Positions 54,790 through 64,000 of a DNA stretch of 64,000 bases are shown here, piece by piece. The stretch spans positions 806,001 to 870,000 of the forward strand of contig JANEZZ010002066.1 in NCBI GenBank assembly GCA_026122225.1. The letters are read 5' to 3'. The notes beneath the pieces are model-generated. The model was not told where the DNA came from. It saw only the letters and a program-made list of their open reading frames with translations, and ran no database searches. The stretch is from Heloderma charlesbogerti. Its lineage: Eukaryota; Chordata; Lepidosauria; Squamata; Helodermatidae. The position numbers and the translations under genes were made by a program. The stretch's first letter is position 1. Each line of letters begins with the position of its first letter.

Positions 54790-55540
54790 AATGCCTTCAT
54801 CTGTAGAGCACACACACACCCTGAGCGTGTCTGAAGAGGCTCTTCGAGGATTCCATCACTACCTGAGATACAACAGAAGGTGTCCCCCACCCGGGGGCCT
54901 ATCGGTGGTGGCTCTATATCTTTGGAACTCTCTGCCCACCAAGACTTACCTTGACAGCTCATTGCCACCCTTTGGGACAATGGTGAAGCCGTCCTTTTCA
55001 TGAGGTATTTCCACAGCTGTCATTTGTGAAATCGGGAGCTGGTGATGAACTTTTAATATTTGCCAGGCCAGGCGGTGATTGTGTGATTCTCTGCAATTTA
55101 TCATTCTTAATTGTTGTATAATATCGCTTGGGCTTTTTATGTGAGCTTTTGTTAGGGTTGCTTGAGGAATTTGATCAGATTCTGATATGAATGGAATTCC
55201 CTGATCTCATGCAGGGAATGTAGTTACCAACGGTCTTTTACACATCGTGTGTGTGTGTGTGCACGCATGCACATTTAAAAATATGTATTTTTGAGAGAAA
55301 GTATGCTTTCAAAGACATATTTAAATACAAACTTTTATGCAGATCTTTTAAAAAATAATTTGCAGATTAATGTGGAAACAGGATGCAATGGATTTAAGGT
55401 TGAACATATGCGATTGTTACATAGACTGATTCACCCATCCCTAGACTTTTATTGTGTTTTAAATATATGGGGCTTTATTTTGTAAGTCACTTCAAGAGTA
55501 TTGCAGGATTTTAAAAAAAAAATCCCACAAACCAATAAAT
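54790..55540 (+). mobile_element. Decayed L2-like 3' end, split by a hAT-like element
   Basis: The remnant frame (VVALYLWNSLP, FGTMVKPSF) resembles the L2 C-terminus; the AT-rich 3' UTR is cut by a TAGGGTTGCTTGAGG ... CACCCATCCCTA element at 55153-55443, which has imperfect flanks. Confidence 0.5.
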
Positions 55541-56513
55541 GTCACAGCCGTTATTTTCCCAGTGGCCGATTTCCTACATTGGTCCTTTCTGCCTTTAAGC
55601 CTGCAAAGCCTGCTTATTTGAGAGTAAGTCCTACTGCATTTACTGGAACTGACATGAGTATACACACATAGGACTGGGAAGCATGTTCTCCCCCCCCACT
55701 GCCCCCAATATGTATTTCATTTCCAAATAGCTCTGCAGGCTGTTTAGCCTGATTGTTTCTCCTGCTGCCTGCAATGCTGCATTCCATTTATTAAGTGCAC
55801 TGTGTGGGTAAGGAATTCCACTTAAACTCCTCAGAGTGTTTGCACTGAATCTGAAGAGCTTGCACATCCCTGCAGTTCTTGCGGTCGGCATGAGCTAATA
55901 ATAACCTGGGTGGCGTTTATCTTTTCTGCTCCCCTTATGAAATGTTGTTTACCTTAATGAGGTCCTCTGTTCAACTCGATTCTTTTTTTTTTTTAATCCA
56001 AACACACATCATTCCCGTCCCCGTTCCCTGCCTACCACCCTTAACCTTCTTGAAGAAGCAAAGGCTCCCTTTTTGTTATCAGTCTGGTTGCCTTCTGTTC
56101 TGTCTTTTCCATTTTTAGCATGCCATTTGTTAAGTGGAACCGAATACAGGATGTCATGGTTGGCTTCAGTGTTTTCTCCTGCTTTGGTAGAACAGGGTAC
56201 TTTCTTCCAAAGCACATGCAAGATTCCTCTTTCCAGCTTTAGACGATGGCAAAGATGTATTTTGTCTGAAAGATCTGAGAGATTTATCTGCCAGTCCTTT
56301 GCCAGATGGTTTCTGATTATCTGTGCACAGTTCCTTTTTGTCACTGATGTTTGATCCCAGAAGTCGCCAAGATTCATGAAACATTGGTCAACCAGCTTTT
56401 GGGTGATGGGGTTGCTAATATGAAATGCTTAGCTCAAAGAGGAGATGGTGCCATCAGATCACAATAATGGTAAAAGGCTCTGGGTGCAATTAGGAACCTA
56501 TGGGCATTATGTA
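55541..56513. other. No recognised feature
   Basis: Unassigned. A 'gcctgcttatttgagagtaag' fragment at about 55605 recalls the short MITE family. No coding motif. Confidence 0.35.
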
Positions 56514-56600
56514 TTAATTGTATTACATTTCTATACTGCCCCATTGCCGAAGCTCTCTGGGCTGTTGATAAAAGTTAAAACATTAAAATACAACATCATT
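56514..56600 (-). mobile_element. L2 3' terminus fragment
   Basis: 'tttctatactgccccattgc' and 'cgaagctctctgggctgttg' match the 3' UTR at 9950-9985 of the young L2. Confidence 0.75.
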
Positions 56601-56604
56601 TATT

Positions 56605-57640
56605 ATTATTTGCCCATAGCACAAAGGCCTTTACAAATATAACTTACAATACAGTTATATATAATATAAGCCCAAAGTGAAAGCATCAGATAACAAATAC
56701 CTAAAAACAGAATCCAGGGGGCTATACAAAAACTAGAAATAGAAAATAAGAAAGACTTTTTTCAAAAAAAAATGCCAAGATCGGCCCACAGTAAAACAAA
56801 ATAACCATACAAACGTTTTAAAAAGTTCATTAAAAACTGATTCTAAGAATAAAAACAGTTTATATAACAAAAATACACCAAACGAATGAAGTGGCCAAAC
56901 TCATACTGATTTGTTATAATAAATTATCTCCTTGGCAATTCACAGCAGATGTCATTAAAAAGTTACGGCGGATTTTTTGAACTGCTACTGCAAAAGATGC
57001 TACCCTCATTGTAATACATTTGTTATAGTATGCCAATAGATCACAGATAATTTCCACAGGAGATCTGCCAGCTCTGCTTTTCAGGAGACCCCACAAAAGG
57101 CGGGTCCTAGGTTCCTCATACAAGGGGCAATGCAGAAGATAATGTGCTACATCCTCAACTTCCCCAGAACCACAAATACAAGTCCGCTGAGCCAGAGGGA
57201 TCCCATTGTACTTCCCATCCAAGTAAGCAGTTGGCATGGTTTGAAAACGAAGGGCTGTAAAAGCCTTCCTGAGAGCCACAAAAGTTAAATCCTGGAAATA
57301 CTGTTGTAAATATTGTCCTCTTTTGAAAAGACAAAACCATGGTGAGAAGGCCTGGTGTTGGCTGGCCAGAATAGTTTCATGGCAATCTGCTTTGGAGATT
57401 CTGTCTCTGATACTCGGCTTATCCAAGATAGTTAGGGAATTGCAGGGATCCTCAAAATAGGCCTGAGACAGCACTAGCCAACAATACAATAAAATACAAT
57501 ATACGAAGTTTAAAAGCCATTTACACAAAAGCACGCAGACAATATACACAAGCAACACATAACTGAAAACAACTTTGAACTAAAAACAGTTTAACAAAGA
57601 ATCCAACAATAAAACAACATAGCTTATTTAATACGTTCCG
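56605..57640 (-). pseudogene. 3' end of a different LINE, zinc-knuckle C-terminus
   Basis: The minus-strand frame 57558-56914 (214 aa) ends in a region with C-x-C-G-...-E-D-x-x-H-x-x-x-x-C-P spacing (CICGSGEVEDVAHYLLHCP) and PTAYLDGKYNGIPLAQR upstream. This layout is typical of the C-terminal zinc knuckle of Vingi/I/Jockey-group LINE polyproteins and is not found in BovB, CR1 or the L2 here. RT and endonuclease are absent. The 3' end is near 56605. The exact clade is uncertain; Vingi elements are known in squamates. Confidence 0.65.
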
Positions 57641-57649
57641 CCTATACGT

Positions 57650-57952
57650 CCCAGTTTGTCAGGCATCTTTGGTTCTGGCATCCACTCATTGACAGAATTG
57701 GATTTTTTTCCTCTTTCAAAAAGTACACAAAAAGATCCACCATGATTCACGTCATTTTCATTGGCACGTAATGTGTATATTTTTCTTAAGCTCAGTGTAT
57801 AATCAACGAGCAGAGCACACACAAAAAGAGTGCTACACAACCGAGGCTGAAGAGAGGTCAGAGATGTATAAAATGTGGTTGTTGTTTTTTAAGGTGTATA
57901 TATTAGTGTATTTTCCAGTAACTTCCATATTTTTATACAACTAACTGTTTTT
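57650..57952. mobile_element. Left part of an older element split by BovB
   Basis: It shares 'aaaaagagtgctacac' and 'gtgtatatattagtgtattt' with 3960-4100. The right part resumes after BovB at about 61632 and ends ACTCCAACATTCTTA near 61812. Confidence 0.55.
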
Positions 57953-57955
57953 CGA

Positions 57956-59149
57956 TGCTGTAAAGAACAATATTGTTTAAGAACCTGGAATGTCAGATCA
58001 ATGAATCAAGGTAAGCTGGAGGTGGTCAAACATGAGATGGCAAGATTGAACATCGACATCTTGGGAATCAGCGAACTAAAATGGACAGGCATGGGCGAAT
58101 TTAATTCAGGTGACCATCATATCTACTATTGTGGCCAAGAATCCCTTAGAAGAAATGGAGTAGCACTCATAGTCAACAAAAGGGTGGGAAAAGCAGTACT
58201 GGGGTACAATCTTAAAAATGATAGAATGATCTCAGTACGAATCCAAGGCAAACCATTCAACATCACAGTAATTCAAGTCTATGCCCCAACCACTGATGCC
58301 GAAGAAGCTGAGGTTGATCGGTTCTATGAAGACCTACAACACCTTCTAGAACTAACACCAAAAAAAGATGTCCTCTTCATCATAGGGGACTGGAATGCTA
58401 AAGTAGGAAGTCAGGAAATCACTGGGATAACAGGCAGGCATGGCCTTGGTGTACAAAATGAAGCAGGACAAAAGCTAATAGAGTTTTGCCAAGAGAACAC
58501 GCTGATCATAGCAAACACTCTTTTCCAACAGCACAAGAGACGACTCTACACATGGACATCACCAGATGGTCATTATCGAAATCAGATTGATTATGTCCTT
58601 TGCAGCCAAAGATGGAGAAGCTCCATACAGTCAGTAAAAACAAGACCTGGAGCTGATTGTGGCTCAGATCATGAGCTGCTTCTTGCAAAACTTCGGCTTA
58701 AATTGAAGAACGTAGGGAAAACCATTAAACCATTCAGGTATGACCTAAATCATATCCCTTATGAATATACAGTGGAGGTGAGGAATAGATTTCAGGGATT
58801 AGACCTGATAGACAGAGTGCCTGAGGAACTATGGACGGAGGTCCGTAACATTGTTCAGGAGGCAGCAACGAAATCCATCCCAAAGAAAGAGAAATGCAAG
58901 AAAGCCAAGTGGCTATCTGATGAGGCTTTACAAGTAGCTGAGGAAAGAAGGGAAGCAAAAAGCAAGGGAGAAAGGGGAAGATATATCCAACTGAATGCAG
59001 AGTTCCAGAGAATAGCAAGGAGAGACAAGAAGGCCTTCTTAAATGAACAATGCAAGGAAATCGAGGAAAACAAAGAATGGGAAAGACTAGAGATCTCTTC
59101 AAGAAAATTGGAGATCTCAAGGGAACATTTTGTGCAAAGACTGGCATGA
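57956..59149 (+). pseudogene. BovB endonuclease region
   Basis: Domain order: WNVRSMNQGK (metal-binding Asn), DILGISELKWTG (catalytic Glu), QVYAPTTDAE, GDWNAKVGS (Asp and Asn), then TWTSPDGHYRNQIDY and GSDHELLLAKL (Asp-His). All visible apurinic-like endonuclease residues are present. The frame is lost at about 59070, where a one-base deletion in 'gaaaacaaagaatggg' moves the sequence to the next frame; the native frame resumes as RMGKTRDLFKKI. The stretch after 59075 in this frame is out of register. The enzyme would nick target DNA in an intact element. Confidence 0.9.
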
Positions 59150-60186
59150 TAAAGGACAAAGAAGGCAGGGACCTCGCAGAAGCAGATGAGATTAAGAAGA
59201 GGTGGAAAGAATACACAGAAGAACTATACAGGAAAGATCATAATGTCCTTGATAGCCATGATAGTAATGTCCTCGATAGCCATGATAGTGCGGTCACTGA
59301 ACTTGAGCCAGACATCCTCGAGAGTGAAGTCAAGTGGGTCTTAGGAAGCATGACTAACAACAAAGCTAACGGAGATGACAGTATTCCAGCTGAGCTATTT
59401 AAAATCCTAAAAGATGATGCTGTTCAAGTGCTGCATTCAATATGCCAACAAATTTGGAACACTCAGCAATGGCCACAAGACCGGAAAAGGTCAGTTTACA
59501 TTCCAATTCCAAAGAAGGGCAACGCCAAAGAGTGTTCAAACTACCGCACAATTGTGCTCATTTCACATGCCAGCAAGGTGATGCTCAAAATCCTACAAGC
59601 TAGGCTTCAGCAGGATGTGAACCGAGAACTACTGGAAGTACAAGCTGGGTTTCAAAGAGGCAGAGGAACTAGAGATCAAATCGCCAACTTTCGCTGGATC
59701 ATGGAGAAAGCAAGAGAATTCCAGAAAAACATCTATTTCTGCTTCATTGACTACGCTAAAGCCTTTGATTGTGTGGATCACAACAAACTGTGGCAAATTC
59801 TGAAAGTGATGGGAGTACCAGACCACCTTACCTGTCTCCTGAGAAACCTGTACAAGGGTCAAGAAGCAACAGTAAGAACCAGACATGGAACAACCGACTG
59901 GTTCAAAATTGGGAAAGGAGTACGACAAGCCTGCATATTGTCACCCTGCTTATTTAACTTATATGCAGAATCACAGGTTCAGGCAATTAAGATTGCCGGG
60001 AGAATTATCAACAACCTCAGATACGCAGACGATACCACCCTAATGGCAGAAAGTGAAGAGGATCTAAAGAGCCTCTTGCTGAGGGTGAAAGTGGAGAGTG
60101 CAAAAGCTGATTTGAAACTCAACATTAAAAAAACGAAGATCATGGCATCTGGCCCCATCACTTCCTGGCATATAGAAGGGGATTAG
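59060..60186 (+). pseudogene. BovB reverse transcriptase region, broken by insertion
   Basis: Motifs: IPIPKKGNAKECSNYRTI, EVQAGFQRGRGTRDQIANF, CFIDYAKAFDCVDHNKLW, GVRQACILSPCLFNLYAE and LRYADDTTLMAESEEDL with the catalytic YADD. Two oddities: GVRQ is followed by Ala-Cys where Gly is usual, and several residues normally found after NLYAE are missing. A DSHDSNVL duplication lies near 59255-59290. The frame ends at the TAG of the inserted hAT (60184). Confidence 0.9.
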
Positions 60187-61008
60187 GGATGTATGAAAGT
60201 CACTTACCTTGAACGAAATTTTATTCGCGGTGGGGGGGAGGCGCTCCATCCCTCCCCCCGAAATTCTGGCGGGAGGAGGCGCTCTGTCCCTCCCCCCCCG
60301 AAATTCTGGCCGGGGGGGAGGCACTCTGTCCCCCCCCCGAAATTCTGGCCGGGGGGGACGCAAATGGTGGCGGCCGTAGCCGCCGCTGTTTGTGTCCCTG
60401 CAGTCAGCCGTGATAGGCGATGTAAATGTTTACGTCGCCTATCACGGCTGAGTAAAAAAAAAAAAAAAAAACCGCGCGTATGGGCACCGCCATTTGCATT
60501 CCTTATTTTGGCACATATAGTCTATGTAAACATTTACGTAGACTACGGCGAAAATAGCGTAGACGCTACGCTATTTGCGTTCCCCTTATTTTTGCCATAG
60601 TCTACGTAAATGTTTATGTAGACTAGACATGCCAAAATAAGGAACGCAAATGGTGGCGCCCATGGGCGCCTCCATTTGCGTACGCGCAGTTTTTTTGTTT
60701 TTGTTTCTTTGCTCAGCCGTGATTGGCTACGTAAATCTTTACGTAGCCTATCATGTTTTTTTGGTTTATTTTTTTTTATTGGAAATGGCAGTGGTGGCAG
60801 CCAGTCGTAAGACCGGCCTCCGCAGCCACCACCGCCAAACCGCCGCCAAACCACCACCGGAGCCACTGCCGCCAGGAGGATTCGCCCAAGGTAAGTCCTG
60901 TCCCAGGGGGGGCGGGGGGGCAGACCGTTTCACCACTAATTTTGGGGGGCCGAATGCGCTGGCATTTGGCCTCCCTGAGATTTGTGGTGAAATTCTCTGA
61001 CATCCCTA
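60184..61008. mobile_element. hAT-FB element inserted in BovB
   Basis: The ends are TAGGGATGTATGAAAGTCAC and TTCTCTGACATCCCTA. Three GGGGGGAGGCRCTCYGTCCC-type blocks lie at 60230-60356; hairpins at 60407-60446, 60516-60545, 60597-60625 and 60717-60753. Donor-like motifs near 60204 (minus strand) and 60889 (plus strand). Flanks aaggggat and gaagaaat do not match as a duplication; a short deletion at the left junction could explain this. Confidence 0.9.
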
Positions 61009-61572
61009 GAAGAAATGGAAGCAGTGACAGATTTCATTTTCTTGGGCTCCAAGATCACCACAGACGGTGACGGTAGCCATGAAATTAAAAGACTCTTGCT
61101 CCTTGGGAGGAAAGCTATGGCAAACCTAGACAGCATAGTAAGAAGCAGAGACATCACCTTGCCAACAAAGGTCCGTCTAATCAAAACTATGGTCTTCCCA
61201 GTAGCAATGTATGCCTGTGAGAGCTGGACTATAAGGAAGGGTGAGCGCCGAAGAATTGATGCTTTCGAACTGTGGTGCTGGAGAAGACTCTTACGAGTCC
61301 CCTGGATTGCAAGGAGGTCAAATCAGTCCATCCTAAAGGAAATCAACCCTGACTGCTCATTGGAAGGACAGATAGTGAAGCTGAAGCTCAAATATTTTGG
61401 CCAGCTAATGCGAAGAGAAAACTCCCTGGAAAAGACCCTGATGCTGGGAAAGGTTGAAGGCAAAAGGAGAAGGGGACGGCAGAGGATGAGATGGCTAGGT
61501 AGCATCACCGCTGCAATGAATATGAATTTGAGGATCACACTCCGGGAGAGAGCAGAGGACAGGAAGGCCTAG
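61009..61572 (+). pseudogene. BovB ORF2 C-terminal part after the insertion
   Basis: It resumes the BovB protein directly: EAVTDFIFLGSKITTDGDGSHE, then RIDAFELWCWRRLLRVPW and RRGRQRMRWLGSI, to a stop near 61570. It is intact as a frame but separated from the RT by 825 bp. Confidence 0.9.
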
Positions 61573-61631
61573 CGTGCTATGGTCCATGGGGTCACGAAGA
61601 GTCGGACACGACTTAAGAACTGAACAACATA

Positions 61632-61812
61632 TATATTTAACCTTGATATTTTTAGCTTTTTTTCTCAGCATACATATATATTTTATGCAAAGGTCATTGG
61701 CCAGAAGCAATAAAATTTTACTGGATTGCTGGTTCATTGCAGAATCCTTGGGTTGCATTCAGAGAAATTCAAAATCATTTGAATCTGTTACAAATTACTC
61801 CAACATTCTTAG
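61632..61812. mobile_element. Right part of the element split by BovB
   Basis: It ends AATTACTCCAACATTCTTA, like the 'cttcaacatccctac' end near 4233. Boundaries are approximate. Confidence 0.45.
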
Positions 61813-61857
61813 GTGCCATCATAGGCATGTTCTGCTCAGACCATTGTCCCACTGACT

Positions 61858-62080
61858 TCCCAGGCAAGTGTGTATAGGATTGCATCCTGAGGTGTGAACT
61901 AGGAAGTCCCGAGTTCAGATCTCGCCTTAGTCATGAACCGTAGGAAAACCACTAGGAAAAGGGAGGGTGGCCCAGGAAAAGGAGGCATGGTCATCTGGGG
62001 AACAATGGAGGGTTGGATTGCAATCCAGGAAGGACAAATTTCACCCTGGGCCTGAGGCCGCCCACTGTCCTACTCTAGTT
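61858..62080. repeat. MITE tail and dispersed repeat
   Basis: 'cccaggcaagtgtgtatagg' is one end of the short MITE family (compare 40895). About 61920-62075 resembles 9185-9405. Confidence 0.4.
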
Positions 62081-62084
62081 CAAG

Positions 62085-63183
62085 TCTTAGCTGTTTACAG
62101 GGAGTGATGCAATAGAATAGTCACTTGGCAAGCAAATGGTCAAGCTCACAGGTTTCAGTCCAAGGAGGTTTAGGCTAAGGCAGGAGTGGTCAAAATCCAG
62201 GCAGAGGTCAGAACACAGGCGGGCAGGCAGGCAGGCAGGCGGGCAGGCAGGCAGGCGGGCAGGCGGGCAGCGGGCAGGCGGGCAGGCGGGCGGGCAGGCG
62301 GGCGGGCGGGCGGGCAGGTGGGCGGGCAGGTGGGCGGGCGGGCAGGCGGGCAGGCAGGCGGGCAGGCGGGCAGGCGGGCAGGCAGGCGGGCAGGCGGGCA
62401 GGCGGGCGGGCAGGCGGGCAGGCAGGCGGGCGGGCGGGCGGGCAGGCGGGCAGGCAGGCGGGCGGGCGGGCAGGCGGGCGGGCGGGCGGGCAGGCAGGTG
62501 GGCAGGCAGGCAGGCGGGCAGGCGGGCAGGCGGGCAGGCAGGCAGGCAGGCGGGCAGGCGGGCAGGCAGGCAGGCGGGCAGGCAGGCGGGCAGGCAACAA
62601 GGATTAGGCAGCAGCAGGAGTATCAAGATAACAAGCAAGAGGTCAAACACAGTATATCCGGCAGGGATGTTATGCAGTCCAGTAGCAGGATCTTTGAGCC
62701 ATCCAAAAGGTCAGGAAACAGAGCATCAGACACAGGGCACACTTCAGGAGGCAAGGGGCATGGCAGAGGCTGAATGGACTAGGTAGTTCCAATACTGGGT
62801 GGGTTTCCAGTGAAGGCTTTTAGCCCAAAGCCAGCCAGACCCCACCCAGAGCTCAGCTGCAGCAATCAGAGCTCCCTTTCCAGAGCCTCCTCCTGAGGAT
62901 TCCCTTTCTCCTGAGGAGACCTTTTCTGGAGGTGAGCACTCCTTCACACAGGAGCCCTGCTAGTCTGTTGCTTGAGGCGACGATGATCCTGGAGATCAGG
63001 GGGTGGCTCAGCCTCTGCCTCAGAAGCAGAGACCCTTTCTCCTGAGAGGGATGGCCCTGCAGCCAACACCCCAAAAGCTCAGGCTCCTGTTGGTCTGGTA
63101 GCAGTCCCTGGCTGGGGGTACCCTGGGTTTCTGGGGCCTGTAGCTCCTCCTCTTAGGAAGACTACTCCAGTTGGGGCATGACA
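62085..63183 (-). mobile_element. Possible LTR-like sequence containing the GGCN array
   Basis: The minus strand starts TGTCATGCCCC at 63183, a TGTCA start like that of copy 2 of the LTR, and near 62600 has a pyrimidine-rich CCTGCTGCTGCC context around the array. No second boundary, polyadenylation signal or duplication was found. Confidence 0.25.
62216..62595. repeat. GGCN tetranucleotide microsatellite, about 95 units
   Basis: The array is made almost entirely of GGCA and GGCG units with a few GGTG. It makes long Arg/Gly/Gln/Ala frames on one strand and Pro/Ala/Cys/Leu frames on the other; these are not genes. Confidence 0.95.
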
Positions 63184-63559
63184 CCCACCCCTCCTATAGG
63201 CCTACCTCCCAGGGCTGTTTCAAGCATTACTGAGATAATGCATATGAAATGTGGTTGAACACTAATTGACATAAAAATAATTGGGCTGAAGAATGGTAAC
63301 TTTCATCTCAACAGCAGAGAGACATGGGAGACTGACATGATAAGAAGAAAATTCAGAGTTATCCATCAGACATGCTGTGATCCTGCTGTCAAACCTGAAC
63401 TGTCAGAGATACCAGTGGATCAAACACTGGTTGCAGCCCCTGCCCACTGACTTCATCACCTACTACCACTCTACTTCCTTGTTGTCTTCATCCACTTCTG
63501 ATGTGGGAAAGTTCAGACCCCTGGCACTTCATTAGCTTTCCCCAGTTGGAGGCAGGCGA
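63184..63559. other. No recognised feature
   Basis: Unassigned. Confidence 0.35.
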
Positions 63560-63562
63560 GTA

Positions 63563-64000
63563 GGGATGCCCATTGCTGGGAAATCTGCCCCTTTTGGGGG
63601 CTCTCTGGATTTCTGCAGCACCCCTGACTCAACATGCATTTGTGAGCTAAGCCATGGGTTTCTTCCCGAAATCCAAGAACTTTTGGGGGGGGGGAATTTG
63701 TGAAAATAGCAATTTGTGTAAATGTCAGCCGCAATTTACATAAATTGCAGGTGCAATTTGCATAATTTGCACAAATTTCAGCCACAAATTGTCCGAATTA
63801 CATAAATTACAGCCAAAATTTGCACCAATGATGGCCAAAATTTGTGGAAACCATGCAAATTCAATGTGCAATTTGCACAAATTGCTATTTACACATTTTT
63901 TTGAAAAACTCTGAGAATCCACAAACTGGCCCGATGCAATGCAGATAGAGTTGGGTCAGTTTGTGGGAAAATGAGCTGAAGTCCGGGGAGCTGAGCTGAT
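63563..64000. mobile_element. hAT-like element, cut by the window end
   Basis: The left end is TAGGGATGCCCATTGC. The interior is a series of inverted 'caatttgcataatttgcac' type segments. The right terminus is beyond the window. Confidence 0.6.

Larger units (their letters stand above)
57953..61631 (+). mobile_element. BovB (RTE-clade) LINE, nearly complete, split by hAT-FB
   Basis: It begins inside ORF2 at the endonuclease ('gctgtaaagaacaatattgt') and runs to the 3' end 'agtcggacacgacttaagaa', a 5'-truncated copy. The hAT-FB element at 60184-61008 interrupts it. Clear TSDs were not found. It is longer and cleaner than the copy at 25449. Confidence 0.9.

Noticed and set aside
57953..61631. 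Active BovB
   Set aside because: 5'-truncated, frameshifted and split by an 825-bp insertion.
62136..62786. Long overlapping frames on both strands, Gly/Arg/Gln-rich and Pro/Ala/Cys-rich
   Set aside because: They are read-through of a GGCN microsatellite; no non-repeat domain is present.

Overview
The window reads as repeat-dense, non-genic DNA from a squamate reptile, most likely a lizard. The evidence is the mix of a BovB (RTE-clade) LINE, an L2-like LINE with a GAAATAAATAAA-type 3' tail, CR1 3' ends, tRNA-derived SINEs of squamate type (one family shares its 3' end with BovB) and a very large load of short hAT-type DNA transposons. I found no host exon, tRNA, rRNA or snRNA gene, and nothing bacterial. 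All long reading frames belong to retrotransposons or are chance frames in repeats.

The dominant feature is a set of non-autonomous hAT-like elements whose ends begin TAGGGATG and finish CATCCCTA. At least eleven have perfect 8-bp target-site duplications (TSDs) and about eight more match at 7 of 8 bases. One subfamily, called hAT-FB here, is built from nested palindromes. Short hairpins of the type TAGGCTACGTAAA/TTTACGTAGCCTA sit inside a larger inverted repeat of several hundred bases. Copies lie at 917-1260, 13794-14943, 26803-28472 (two nested), 34637-35103, 41558-42427, 43551-44186, 46017-46968, 53692-54280 and 60184-61008. Both ends of most copies carry an outward-facing 5' splice-site consensus (GGTAAGT or GGTGAGT). 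No transposase is encoded here.

Layout. 0-9 kb: a solo LTR, hAT elements, CR1 and L2 fragments. 9.5-16.4 kb: an old L2 copy carries a full-length younger L2 (9909-13765, TSD ctgaggat) whose single ORF has one nonsense codon and whose 5' UTR holds 115-bp tandem units; further L2 remnants to the right are split by CR1 and hAT insertions. 17-26 kb: SINE, palindromic elements, an L2 3' half and a truncated BovB. 26.8-35.1 kb: a hAT cluster with several nests. 37-47.4 kb: the densest cluster, including two LTR insertions that lie inside hAT termini. 47.6-56.5 kb: SINEs, a hAT-in-hAT nest and L2 remnants. 56.6-57.6 kb: the 3' end of another LINE type. 57.95-61.63 kb: a nearly complete BovB split by a hAT-FB insertion. 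62.2-62.6 kb: a GGCN microsatellite.

The TSDs allow relative dating of many insertions. All three LTR insertions recognised here, and one hAT insertion, lie within the first 4-11 bp of a TAGGGATG-type terminus. Family names rest on recognition of motifs and structure; no database search was possible.
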